Part shown: positions 43,688 to 55,993 of the stretch, in pieces
How positions within the stretch are numbered: position 1 is the stretch's first letter
How the letters are laid out: each line of letters opens with the position of its first letter
Source: Hyparrhenia diplandra
Taxonomy: Eukaryota; Streptophyta; Magnoliopsida; Poales; Poaceae
Reading direction: 5' to 3'
NCBI GenBank assembly: GCA_015847255.1
Contig: JADLZK010009402.1
Location: 31,216 to 95,215 of the forward strand
DNA: 64,000 nt
Notes under the pieces: generated by a model
What the model saw: the letters and a program-made list of their open reading frames with translations, nothing else
What the model was told of the DNA's origin: nothing
The model's database searches: none
Translations under genes and position numbers: made by a program

Positions 43688-46059
43688 TTACCTTAGTAGA
43701 TCAACAGTGGTCCCATCAATATCATTCCTAATCCAGTTCTCATCCTCATCATCATGACTAGGTATATCAGTGCTCAAATTTTCAGTTGGTAAAGGTTGAG
43801 GTTCTACGGGATAATATGAATTTGTTTCATCCTCATTCTCGTCAATTCTAGCATCCATATTGAAATAATCCCTTGGAGTTGCATCAACCACAGCATGCCA
43901 GTCCGTATCAACAAGATCTTATACATAATAAACTTGGGTCGCTTGTGCTGCTAAGATGAATGGCTCATCAAAGACATCGTTACCACTATTAAGTAGATTG
44001 TTGAAATTCACTTGTGTTGTCCCAAGTTTGTTCTTTTTCGACCCCTCTACCTTGATGTACACTGTCAACCCAATCACACTTGAACAAAACCATATATCCT
44101 GTATTTGAGTAATTTAATTCTATTATTTCTGATATGCGGCCATAATAAGCGACATCTCCTACAGATGGGTTGTTATCTTTTGAACTTGAAAAACTAGATG
44201 TTTTGGCCACAAGTGCTACTGCATCACATTGAGTGGCTTTGCCTTCAGCATAACCCCTTGTGTGGAATGTGTACCCATTTACAGAGTAGCTGTTGTACTT
44301 CTTGACCATCATATAAGGCTTCTGTGCTAGAGCCTTACATCATCAGGGATCTCATTACCCCAAGATATCATCCCTTGAACCTAAAAAGTTTAATGATGTC
44401 AAAACAATATGGTGTCCTAATCTAAACCGAGAAATATTATAGGTACTTACATGGTCTGAAAACCAATCATGGAAGGTGCTATGATGGGCACGTTCAATGT
44501 CACGTTTATTTTTTCGCTTATTTGCAGATAGCTCATTCAGATGTTTTCTACATCATAATGAAAGGAGAATTAGGCTCCTATGTATACTAATATAGAAAGC
44601 ATGCAGGGGATAAAGATAAGGTTAGCAACATACTTGACAAATGGAATAATATGAGGATAATTCATCAAGACATATCTATGAGCTTGGATCCAAGATATGT
44701 AGGGCAGTTCACAAGCAGAAGGCCCCGATAAAGGGCGACCAACTATTTTTAAGTAAGGCAGATGGCATGCTGAGGCACAAGGATGATTGCTAGTACTTTG
44801 CAAATACCGTGAGCAAAATGTCATACTCTCATTGAACTGGTAGCCTTCAGCTATTGCTCCTTCAGGATGGCTGCGAGTTTTAACCATGGATTTGTACTTA
44901 CATAGACATCTCTATAGGGTACATGTTCGTAATGCACTGGTCCAGCAAGCCTTACTTCTGTAGCAAGATGGACAGTCAGATGAACCATGATATCAAAGAA
45001 AGAAGGAGGTATGTATGATGTAGTCCCTCTGTCTGCGGGTGAAGATCTGGGCGTATGCCCATTTCCTGGAGGTCAAGGCGAGCATTCAAATTATCCTTTG
45101 ATCTCTTGTCATCATCAAGAAGACATCTTTTTGTGCGACCTTCGTTATGTGGCATCAAAATTCTTCCATGTCGGAGAGTCTGCCGGATGACGCAACAAGC
45201 CATCTTTTGTGCGACCTTCGTTATGCCACCTCATTTTATGCACTGTCTTTGAAGACATGAATAACCTTTGAGTCGTTTCTTCAGTGGAAAATGCCGAACC
45301 ACCTTTGCAGGAACTCTGTGGACACGCCTTCCATCGACTCCACCTTTCTCACTCTTCCACCTGCTTGATTTACACACTGGACATGAGTTAGCTTTGGCAT
45401 ATTTTCCCTGAACAGTACACAGTCATTTGTGCAAGCATCAATGCAGTGATAACCAATTCCAATAGCCTTCACGAATCTCTTGGCCTCATGGAAGCTCTTT
45501 GGCAGCACCTCACCCTCTGGAAGTGCATCCTTAATTAAAGGCAGGAGCTCATCAAAGTAACCATTGCCCACCCTCCATCGATTCTTCAAGGTAAGGAGCC
45601 TGATGAGAAATTGTAGCTTTGAGAATGTCTTGCAGCCCGGATACAACTCTTGGCTCCCATCACGAACTAACTTGTACTATGCTTCAGCATCAATATCATC
45701 CTCATCCTCAAATCCCCTCTTCTTCACCTAAAGCACCAGCATCATACATCCCAAAAACCCTCCATTAGCATCTGCTCCATTGATCCACCTCAGCGTCATC
45801 GTCCTCTGATTGTGACTGCAAAGCAGGACTCGGTACAGATGACATGCCCTCACCATGATGAATCCAGGATGAGTATCCATCCATGAACCCAGTGGAAATC
45901 AAATGATCCCCTAACATCTTCTGCCTCTAACCAGTAATTATTTCCACAATCACGGCAAGGACAAAGCACTCTATTCTGCTGGGCTGATGTAGCGAAGGCA
46001 AATACTATAAAGTTACGAAGGCCTTCGTCATACTCGACTGACCACCTAAGATGCAACAA
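43688..46059 (-). pseudogene. TNP2-like CACTA transposase, decayed and internally deleted
   Basis: In minus-strand order: Transpos_assoc domain (45850-46059, RVLCPCRDCGNNYWLEAED); a TNP2 N-terminal segment (45281-45646, YPGCKTFSKLQFLIRLLTLK and IDACTNDCVLF); then 44976-45203, where HNEGRTK and ARLDLQEMGIRPDLHPQ, normally far apart, lie in one short frame; then DUF4218-type text (44570-44887, MVKTRSHPEGAIAEGYQF); then the DUF4216-type domain (43989-44312, YSVNGYTFHTRGYAEGKATQ and LFKCDWVD); and a last frame 43688-43891. The Transposase_21 catalytic core is missing. TNP2 binds and cuts CACTA ends; this copy cannot. Confidence 0.85.
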
Positions 46060-47340
46060 TGAAAATTAAGCTTTCTATGGAACTGTACTCGACACAGGGA
46101 AAGCAAGAGCAATTTGTTACTAATATATTACCTAGCTGCTCTCATCCACTGCTTGTCCATGTTGGCTGCAACAATGTTTGCCACATTAAGTATACGTTTT
46201 CCCAAAGTATACAATTTCAAGGACAAGAAAAAAGCATTTTACGCCACACAATATCTAGATATAGAGCATTTTCATGGCAAAGTAAAGATGCAGATAGTTA
46301 GTAACATGAGTCCTGAGCAATTACTAGTTAAATGATTAGTGGTAAAGTAAAGATGCAGATAGTTAGTAACATTGATTGAGATGAATAAAAGGGTATACAA
46401 ACAAAGCCCCTGAGTTGAATCCGTTCCGAGATGGAACTAAATCTGCAGGATACAACCTGTTCGAGAACTAAATTTGCATTGATGGAGCTGCTGCTGCCTA
46501 TTTCATAACTAGTAATTACATTAGAGCACCTATTGAAAATCCTAACATGAGAGCATTTTCAATGCGTTACAGACAGCACCTATTGGCTACCAAAATTACA
46601 TTAGAGTAAATTCACATAGAGCACCAGCAGCCTCTCAAGGCATCTGCATTGCCAGCACCTATTGGCTACCAAAACTACATCAGAGTATATTCCCATAGAG
46701 CAAGTTGATTCACATATAACCAGCAACATCTCAATACAGAGTATTCAGATAGATCAAATCGATTCTCAAAATCAACCAACATCTCAACAGAGGGATTGGG
46801 GATTTACCTAGAGAAGTCGTGTTGGGCGAAGGAGTCGTAGCCGTCAGTGGATGATGGAGGTTGCACGAATTCAACGATGGAGTTGCAGCAGATAAGTCGT
46901 GTTGGGCGAAGGAGTCGGAGAGGATCTCAGCGAACTCAGGCAGGGTGCTTACGGATCTCAGAGAAGTCGACGAAGTGATGAACTCCTCGCGCTCGCCTTC
47001 CTGCTCCAGACGCCGCAGCTGCGCCCTCCTCCCCGCCTCCGCACCGCCCTTCGCACGCAGGGGAGGACCGCGCTGGAGTCCTCCGAGTGGAATCCTCGAC
47101 GGCCGCCGCGATTCCGAATCGCCTCATGCTGCCGCCGCCTCTGTCTCGCGGATTTGGGGAGGCTTCGTGAATTAGTGGTGCGGTGTACAGGTGCCTGCCG
47201 TTTCGTTCGTGAGTAGGCCCAAGTGGTGCGGGGTTGCTTGCCTTGCCTCAACTCAATCCCGTGCGTGAATACAGCCTGCATGTCCGTGTGTGAGTATATG
47301 GCCCAAGTGCCCAAATAATCAATTGACATGGTCAACCTGA
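46060..47340. other. 5' region of the CACTA element, no intact gene
   Basis: Contains two copies of AAGTCGTGTTGGGCGAAGGAGTCG (about 46815 and 46893). GC-rich open frames at 46861-47216 overlap on both strands without a domain. Confidence 0.4.
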
Positions 47341-47691
47341 CTTTAGAAGACATTTTTTAAGAAAACGCCTCTAATACTTAAGCTAATTAAGGCGTTTTTT
47401 AAAAAAATGCCTCCAATTTAAAGCTAATTAAGGTATTTTTCTAAAAATGCCTCCAAAAAAATAGTTTTTCAAGGCTTTTTCATAAAAATGCCTTTAAGTA
47501 AAAAGGAATTTGAGGCAATTTTAGAAAAATGCCTTTAAGAAATGCCTTTAATTCAATGACATGTTGTAGTGTATTATGCATATCGTACATGAAATCTCCA
47601 TTTGTGATTATAAAAAAATATATTTCATAATAATTGCCTTGGCGACGCAAGCTTGGTAAGGTTCGCTATTTGGGGTGTCCTCGGGGGTTCT

Positions 47692-48150
47692 TGTTTGGTT
47701 TTGGTAATTGGTGACAACATTAGGTGAACTAATATGTGTGATTATGATAATACACAAAAAATTAGTTCACATATGATGATGCAAAGAAGGAGCTTATTGA
47801 ATATGAGACATGACATAGAGTCATATGACCAAGGTGGAGAAAATCAAGATAAAACATGGGTTGATGGACCGGTTGCAAGTTTGAAGGGCAAGTCGAAGGC
47901 TTTGAAGTGATGCACCGCGAGCCGGTGAAGCTTGGGCAAGACTTGACGCCGATGGACCGACAAAATGGTGAAGAGGAAGTGAGGTCAAGATTGATGGACC
48001 AATATGGTCATGTGATGATATGGAGTGGATCATATCATTCTTAATTGTCTGTTTGCAAGTGTTGCATTGATACAGAAGGACATGGAATGGAATGCGCAAG
48101 GCAAAGGTAGAACTTAGGGCATTTCATTTCAAGTGGTCTAAGGTTAAATG
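47692..48150 (+). mobile_element. LTR-like fragment, plus orientation
   Basis: Begins TGTTTGGTTTTGGTAATTGG followed by TGACAACATTAGGTGAACTA, the usual opening of long LTRs of grass copia-like elements. It is repeated in spirit by the inverted LTR beginning at 48609. The right border is not clear. Confidence 0.4.
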
Positions 48151-48608
48151 CACAATTTATTTTAATATATATTTATGAAGTTAGCACTGGAGGATAAAAA
48201 AGGAAAGAAAAAAAAAGGAACCGGTAACTAAATTTCAGGTTAACCCGGATGTATTTCCGGAAAGGGCTCTATGTTGGTTGAGCCATTGCCTCATCCCTTC
48301 GCGTTTTAAGAGTGTGTTGCGGAAATATATACCACATGAGCTGGAATTTCGTGTGTGGGAGAGAGCCGTTGTTCCTCGCAACTATTCTTGGCGGGCCTAA
48401 TTGTCGGCGCATGCAAGACCGAGAGAGAGGAAAAGAGAGTCATTGCTTGTCTGCCGCCTTGTTTGACATTATTATAGATGGCCACGCGGTCCAAGGCACA
48501 AAGGCATGGCCCATGGCCCTCACGATTTGTCCTAGCCCAAAGAAGCCACGGGCACGGTGGCCCAACCCGAGGCATCAGGGCCGTGCATGGGCGCCACCAT
48601 GGCCCATG
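48151..48608. other. Spacer between two LTR-like fragments, no gene
   Basis: Nothing recognised; one frame of 99 codons without a domain. Confidence 0.4.
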
Positions 48609-50360
48609 TGAAAGGTCCTAAATGGCTAGGGGGTGAATAGCCTAATAAAATTTCTACAAAATCACTAGAGCAACTTGTTAGTAAATAACAAAGCGTAAAT
48701 GCGTTTGCTCTAGCTCTACTTGTCCAAGAAGCCTCCTATTGACAATTCTAGTTGCTATAGTCTCTAATTCACACTCAAGGGCTATGTCACTACTTTTACC
48801 ACTAGGTGAACAAGCTAATTACTCTAGCAACTAAGCAAGTCTACTCAAGCTACACTAGCACAAGATATATGAAAGTAATGCAAGTGTGTAGAGATGATAT
48901 ACCACAATGTCGAGGCTAGTCAATCCAATCACCAAGGATGAATCAATGTGATAACCAAATTGAAGCCAATCACCAAGAGACAAGTGGAGACACAAGATTT
49001 AACCCGAAGTTCACTTGAGCACCCTCAAGCTAATCTCCCCAGCCGACCTTCTCACGTGTGGGTCGAGGTGGAGCTCACTTCAAGCCAAATGCCTTTAGGC
49101 TTCTCGCATCCAATGCAAATGAGAGGTACCCAAGACACGAGCAATAGATTACTCACACTTTGTCTTCCCGACGAGGAGTGTGTGACCCTCTCACAAATCA
49201 CCGGAGGTGGCCAAGAACATTCACCTTCTCTTGCCAACGCCTCCACCAATCACCAAGTCGGCTAGGAGTGGTGCTCTCCAAGAGCAACAAGAAAACCACC
49301 GGCTCACAACGATCCACAAGTGCCACTAGATGCAAAGATCAAAGCAAGTGCACTTGAATCACCTCAACTCACTAGAATGGATGCTCTCAAGCAAAGGAGT
49401 GAGGAGGAGGATGAGTGCTCAGCTCTAGAGGTGTTAGGATTGATTCAAAATGACCAAGAGACCTCCCATGGCCGGCCAAAGGGGTATAAATACCCCACAC
49501 CATGAAATGTGGCCGTTGGGGTGCAATCCACGCGACAATCACCGACGTGACTCACTCACCGAAGTCCGGTCTGGTGGGTCCGGCCACAACCGACAAACCC
49601 CATCCGACCGCCAAAACCAGCCAGCGAGGCGCGCCCGGTCGCAAGATCCGGCCGGCGTCCGGTCGGTCGACCGGATGCTTCCGGTCGGGATGGCGTCCGG
49701 CCGCCCGGCCGAAAGCACCGAGCCGAGAAACAATCTTATCGAATCCCGACCGGACCCGGCGACCGGTAAGGCCCCGGTCCGAATTTTCGACCCTCCGGCC
49801 GCTGAGTCCGGCCACCGCTGCGAGCTGCGAATTCCGTCGTTGCCGTCGTCGTTCCTTCGCCTTTTGCTCCAAACCGACTTCCGTCACTTGATTCTTGTTG
49901 CCGACACGTCAAGAAGAACACCCGACACCATGTGTTAGCATTTTGAAATCATTTTCCATCAAGTACGGAGTTAGCTCTCTAGGTTAGAATGCATGCAAAT
50001 GATTTTGAACCTAGAGGCACATGAGGACCGATATGTACGATAGTTTTCCCTCTTTATAGTACGGCTTATCGATCCTATAATCACTCACACCCTCTATGGT
50101 GTCTTGAGTGTAAAATCAAATGGCCCTATGGATATACCTTTGCCTTGAGCCCATTTTGATCCTCGATCCACGCCATGTCATGCACTTGATCAACAATTGA
50201 TCATCTCGACCCTTCCATCATGACCACCATGCACAATCCTCGGCTTGACCAATCTCCAACTAAATCAACACTTAGCATAGAGAGATTAGTCCTAAGGATG
50301 TTATCAATTAGCCAAACCAATCTAGAGATCTTCACCATGGCACTAAGACAACCAAAAGGT
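48609..50360 (-). mobile_element. Inverted LTR-like element piece (~1.75 kb)
   Basis: On the plus strand it starts TGAAAGGTCCTAAATGGCTA and GGGGGTGAATAGCC, the inverse of a common grass LTR end. Its far end is near GGCACTAAGACAACCAA (50340-50357). The middle (49560-49830) is GC-rich with CCGGTCGG-type words, as in the LTR at 4908. It is a different LTR family by sequence. No target duplication was found and the right border is approximate. Confidence 0.55.
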
Positions 50361-50789
50361 CTAAGACTCCGTGCGCCCGGTGCCTAGCCCCGCCCAAAGA
50401 GCCTATTTGCACTTAAAGCCCAAATGGCCATCACATCCTCTCCCTATTCCTAACCCTAATTTCGATCTCCTCCACCCCGCGGCCGTCAGTAGCCCCTCTC
50501 CTCAAGGCCCCACGCCGCAAGCAGCGGCAACGCTCCATGATTCTCCCTTTCCCCTCGTGAAACCGGACGTTGCGTACCGCTGCCCTACTTTGCCGCCTCG
50601 CCGGCTCGCCCCAACCGGCTTCGCCCCTGCCTCCGGTCTCGCCCCGCTCACCAGCCTCGCTCACACACACCGGCGTCGGTGGCGACATCGTGGTGCTAGC
50701 GAGGCCCAACAACCATCGTCCGTCTCGTTTCTTTCGTGAGCGCCACAAACTAGAACTAGAACACGAACACAACACCGTGAGCAACCACC
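50361..50789. other. GC-rich stretch, no supported gene
   Basis: Overlapping open frames on both strands (122 and 126 codons), rich in Pro, Ser and Arg, with no domain. Confidence 0.4.
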
Positions 50790-52730
50790 CAAGCAGAGGC
50801 TCGGGGCTCATACTTGACCGCGACGGCGGTGGCGGATCGGCGCCCTCATGCTAGCGTCGGTTGCCGGGCCTCTCCCCGCTAGCCATGTTGTCGGGTTAGC
50901 CGAATGGCCTAACGTGTCTTGCCTAGGACGTAGGCCATCCACGAACCCGCCGCTTCGCACGCCCGACAGTGCACGACGACCGAGGCGCATGATGATGCCG
51001 GCGCAAGACGACCCAATGGCCATGTATATTTGCCGTGAGAGAAGGGGAGCGCTTTGGGGGCTACTTGCATGCATGCATTTTGACTTTGCATGACGACGTG
51101 AGAAGGAAAAAGCATGTGGAGAGAGAGGCGCGTGTCGGTTCGACCGACCGCTTTTCCTTTTCATAACTACGACCGTCCGCTAAGCTGCGACACGAGGAAG
51201 AAAAAATCATTAAAAACATGGTTGTGACGGAGCAAGAAAAAATCATAAAATACATGGTTCATTGTGCAAAGCAAATGTAAAATAATAGTATCACATCACA
51301 ATTTTATTCACAAGAAAAATTGTTAAAATGATAAACTATGACTTCGAGCTTGCGACGCCATGCGGCAACACATACGACTCCTAGCATCATATCCCAATCG
51401 CGAGCTAGGAAACCCTAACTAAAGCCACAACCCCCATGGCACATCTTCTCTTGACCGTGCTTCTCAAGACCATGTATGTAGGTGGAGGCCGCAAGCTAGC
51501 GTAAGTCGAGGATGAGACACAAGGCGATGCATAAGAAGTCAATGAGAAGGATGCAACACCGATCTACTTTTGAAACATCTAGACATTGCAACATACGACA
51601 AAAAAATAGATGAAATATTTGGAATATGTGTTTGAAAATAGATGAAACATTTGAAATATGTGTTTGAAACATTTGCAAAACCAACTAAAAACACTTGAAA
51701 TCATATGCAAATATGTACGTCTCTCATTCTAGATGCCTGCTAGGCTCAGAGAGAGAAAAATGCAAATGAAGTGGAGGAGATGAGAAATGCAACCCTACAT
51801 ATATACCTTTGAAACATGCAAAAACATGTTGCAACAAACAACGGATGGCTACTAAAACATTCAAAAAAAAAAAAACATCCGAAACCCTCTTGAAAATCTG
51901 TTTGCAACCCGTCGCAACATCCGAACAAAATGCATGTAACATATGTGTGAAACAAATGTAATATCTAGATAAACACAACCGCAACATGTGTCAAAAAAAA
52001 CAAATAAAACAAATTGCCTAAACATCCCTCTCAAACAATTGCAACAGGACTCTTAAACAATTGCAACATCCATATGAGTATACCAAAACATACCTCTAAA
52101 AACATCTCAAAACAATTGAAATGAACAAATGAAACATTGGGGGAGGCGATCGAGTAGGTTGACGCCGCCGAGGTTGGGGAAGGCCGTCGTGTCGCTAGGG
52201 GGCACCCCACGGGGAAAGGACGACACATCGGGTGGGTCAACGCCGCCGAAGTCGGAGGAAGGACCCGTCGGGTGAGGGAGCTCGGTCGCCGAGGATGATG
52301 CCGGGCGGAGGGGGCGCCACGCCGCGGCTGCGCCCCGCCATGGGGAAGGACGGCCGAGTAGATCGACACGCCGAGGGGCGGGGAAGGACGCCGCGCCACG
52401 CCCGGCGCCAAGGGATGATAGTGGTAGGGAGGAGGGGCGAAAGTGCAGCAACCCGCCGAGTGGGGTGGAGGGGCGCCCGTCGCAAAATTAGCACGGTGAG
52501 GATGGTGTTTGGATGAGGACGACCGCCGACGGACAAGTGGCTATGGCACGGTTTGAATTTGTTAGGTGTGGGTGGTGGTGCGGTAAAGGTGACTTGGGCC
52601 GGATTACAAACCGCCTCGGAGCATCGTGGACGTAGGTATCTAACAATTATTGTAATTTCCGTGAATTGTCGTATCTCGTTGACCGCACACAATATAATTA
52701 GTAATGTATATATATCGTTTATACATTGGA

Positions 52731-53698
52731 GCCTAGTTTTTCGAACCGGACCGGACCGGCGGTTCGACCGCTAAAAGACCGAACCAGAGTCTACACCGGT
52801 CCGGTTCACTTAAAAGATCGGTCATGCATTTGGACCGAAAAAACGGTCGAACCGGCCGGTTTTTTAACGAACCGGTGAACCGCCGGTTTTGTTTGAACCG
52901 CCCTGGTCTGTAAATAGCGTGTGTACACATGCACCTGCAGTCCTGCTGTTGGTGGAGTGCATGCATGTGGCATTGATGGGCCCGCCTGGCAGCTGGACAG
53001 GGCATGCAGCAGCCATTGCTGGCCCACGACTGGTATAGTGCTAGTACTAGTTTGAATTGAATTGAATATTGTTTAGATTGCTAAAATTTGTAACCGCATG
53101 TCACATCGTGATATCTTGAAGACGCGTTTCGTTTGTTAGTGGTAAATATTATCCTACCATGGAGTAATTAGGCTCAAAAGAATCGTCTCAAGAATGTACA
53201 TCTAAACTGTGTAATTAGTTATTTTTACACCTATATTTAATACTCCAAACATATGTCTTTTTGATGTATTTAATGTGATGTGATGGAGAGAAAGTGATAA
53301 AAGGTTAGAATTTTTAGCAATCTAAACAAGGCAGCATGCGTAGTGGTGCTGTTCTTGGAACCCGTGACTAGTAGTAGTTTGGTAGTGCTAGGGTCCGGTC
53401 AATTACCTTTTAAATTTTAAAATTGTATAACTTTTTTTTTTAAATGAGCTGCAAATCAGATAAATTGTGTTGTTCCATCTACATTTGGTACTGGAATGGC
53501 ATTTGATGTTGGACGAGAACAACCTCAAGCTAAATTATTAATTAAATCATATATATGTACCGGTTCAAAGAATTTGTGGCGGTTCGATAAAACGGTCCAT
53601 TATTATCGGACCGCCGGTTCAAACGGTTCTAAACGGTTGGACCAATGAACCATTGAACCGACGATCACCGGGTCACCGGGTCCGTTCGAAAAACTAGG
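52731..53698. mobile_element. hAT-like element with GCCTAGTTTTTCGAAC ends (968 bp)
   Basis: The left end reads GCCTAGTTTTTCGAACC and the right end GTTCGAAAAACTAGG. It is flanked by CATTGGA (52724-52730 and 53699-53705), which reads as 8 bp with one mismatch if one more base is counted. Block A has the uninterrupted sequence at about 9575-9600. The subterminal parts repeat CCGGTTCGACC-like words. No transposase. A smaller MITE is nested at 53069-53329. The superfamily is inferred from the duplication size. Confidence 0.75.
53069..53329. mobile_element. Nested MITE (261 bp)
   Basis: Inverted ends TTGTTTAGATTGCTAAAA and TTTTTAGCAATCTAAACAA with good pairing over about 27 bases, inside the hAT element. 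The target duplication is not clear. The wording (CACATCGTGATATCTTG, TGTAATTAGTTATTTTTAC) belongs to a common grass MITE type. Confidence 0.7.
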
Positions 53699-53725
53699 CA
53701 TTGGACTCACAGTTGCAAACCAGGG

Positions 53726-53962
53726 GTGTGTTTAGGTCACGAAAAGTGAACCTAAAAAGTCTACAAGACTGCTACATCAATTTTCGACGCATGCATTGAG
53801 CATTAAAAATAGATAAACAAAAAAGTTAAATTGCACAGTTTAATTTGGAAAGTGAGAGACAAATCTTTTTGAGACTAGTTTATCCATTGTGGAAAATAAT
53901 TATTAAATACAAATTTAAGGTGTTACGGTAGCCGAACCCAAATATTTCACTAATTAGACCCT
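53726..53962. mobile_element. MITE remnant, block B copy
   Basis: Counterpart of 9611-9790, with GTGTGTTTAGGTCACG and CATGCATTGAGCATTAAAA. Confidence 0.5.
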
Positions 53963-55850
53963 GTTTGGTTCAAATAAGTTAGTGAGTTATAAAACAAGTG
54001 ACCTAAAATCAAAGACTTATAAGTCATAAAGCATTAGTTGCAAATAACTTATAAGTTGTTCTATGCATATAAAAGGGGTGACTCTATATGTTTTAAGTCT
54101 TATTGCCTATATATAACTCATGACTTAATAAGTCATCTTTGTTTTTATAAAACTAGAAAGAATTTAGGTCGCGGATAAGAAAAAATACAAACGTGTTGCT
54201 GAGAAATGAGTATAACAAATGCGGTATTTTACATCAACTACTCATATGCAATCTGTAAAGCCACACTCGACAGTTCTTCGGTCTCTTAGATAGATAAACA
54301 GACATAGGATCCCAGTTGTGAGAGTTCTTCTAGAAAACAATTGCACCTGCATGGCCATGGCTGCCACCCCGAACTGTGGTATTTTACATCTAATAAGACT
54401 CAGTATATATGGACTCATAATTTGATTGTGGTTAAAATCAAGCATAGACATTGGATACCTGTGATGCATTCCTGTACTACAAACTTTCAAAGAAGTTACA
54501 GTTCAGTGCTAGGCCGTCCAAAAAAGAGGAAGATAATTTTATATTCAAGGACATAACTAATTTGTTGATCTGACACATTTAATTGATGCATATCAGATAC
54601 AGAATTCACAGCTTATATCCATTTCAGTTATTTTTCCACCGATCATAATCTCTGATAAAACATGGGAATCATTGATAATGCATCGCAGCAAATTTAATAT
54701 AATTTATTCACCTACCAAACCCTTTCTTTTTGTACAGAACTAATCATACGCAAGTCTCTTCTTGTTCATGTTCAGATAACCTAAAGCGGAATTTGAAAGG
54801 TTCATATTCAGATAACCTGAAAATTGAAAGGTTATAACCTCTCTGAAAAAAAAAACAGTGGTAGATTGGAATCACCAGCGCTAGATCCAGCCACCAACAC
54901 ACCGTAACTTGTGCTTGCTGCGTCGGTCGATGGAATAAGCCGGCCCCATGACTATATGCTCCCCATCCATAGCAACGTGCTCTTCTGCTTCCTCAGCGCT
55001 GGGTGTCATTCTGCATCTGCGAGGAGAGGGAAGATTGATGCAAAGGAAGCTAGTGCGGAGGGGAAGAGTGGTGACTGTAGAAGGCTAGCACTGGTGTACG
55101 TGGATGCGGCCCATAGCGTGGAGGCAGGCAGGCGGCGTTGCGGAGGTGGCCGGGCGGCGCCATCGCCATGGGACTTACACCTGTCGTGGAGGAGGCCTAA
55201 GCTGGTAGCCATGCCCGGCCATGGGTGGTCCACTCGCTCTCCAGGCATCAGGAGGTCGGGAGGCCAGCCTCGTGGGTGACAAGCAGGGACGCCTCAAAGG
55301 CCGGTGAGCTCTCCTATTCTAGTGGAGCGACGACACCGCTAAGAGACGCAAGGCGAGCAACGACGGGGTGGAGAGGAGAATGAACGGGAAGCCACGGATG
55401 CCGGATGCCCGAATGCTGTCGTGTGAGCAGGAGGCAGGAGCAGGCCGCAGCTACGCGTCCGCACAAAAAGCCTGAATGGTTGTGAGCAGGAAATAACCCT
55501 GATGACCCATGAGTGTACGTGGAGACTCATCGTTTTCTTTCAAAAGAGAATGACTCTTGAGATTTTACATTGATTATTAGGGTTGAGTGGAGCTGTTACC
55601 AGCCGGAGAAGTGAAGGGGTGCAGCACATGGAGGCATACAACATGCGAATTTAAGCTGGAGAAGTAAGGGGTGCAGCACATGGAGGCATACGACATGCGA
55701 CCCTTTTAGAGAGCTGTGGGGCCTACCGATGATTGGCATAGTTGCGTGTCGATAGAGAACTCCTCCAGTGGCCTTCGATGTTTCACTTATTTTATTTTTT
55801 AACTTATAAGTAGGAGACTTATTTAAAAGTAAACAGCGCAAACCCTTAGA
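53963..55850. mobile_element. Tourist MITE interrupted by a 1.6 kb unidentified insertion
   Basis: The MITE of 9802-10013 begins here (GACCCTGTTTGGTTC) and its far part resumes at about 55786 with CACTTATTTTATTTTTTAAC. Between 54151 and 55785 is sequence absent from block A. Its ends do not pair and no target duplication is clear. Open frames (54911-55279 plus, 55006-55248 minus) have no domain. A 46-47 bp tandem pair, GGAGAAGTGAAGGGGTGCAG at 55605 and GGAGAAGTAAGGGGTGCAGC at 55659, lies near its right end. Confidence 0.5.
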
Positions 55851-55993
55851 CTATAGGGTTTGTCGATACGCACATCCACTGCTCGATGAACAGAATTTTT
55901 AGCAAAAAAAAAAAAAAAAACTCCAGAATCTGACGATGCACACGGACGGACAGACTGGGAGATAGCCGGTGGAGAATCCGTTCCTTTTTCTTC

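Larger units (their letters stand above)
42719..47571 (-). mobile_element. CACTA (En/Spm) element, 4853 bp
   Basis: It starts CACTACAGCATAGCC and ends GACATGTTGTAGTG, with TAT on both sides (42716-42718 and 47572-47574), the 3-bp duplication of this superfamily. Both ends are packed with subterminal words of the form AAGGCATTTTT in either orientation (42750-42970 and 47350-47560). The minus strand holds a decayed TNP2-like transposase. The element is therefore non-autonomous as read. Confidence 0.9.
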
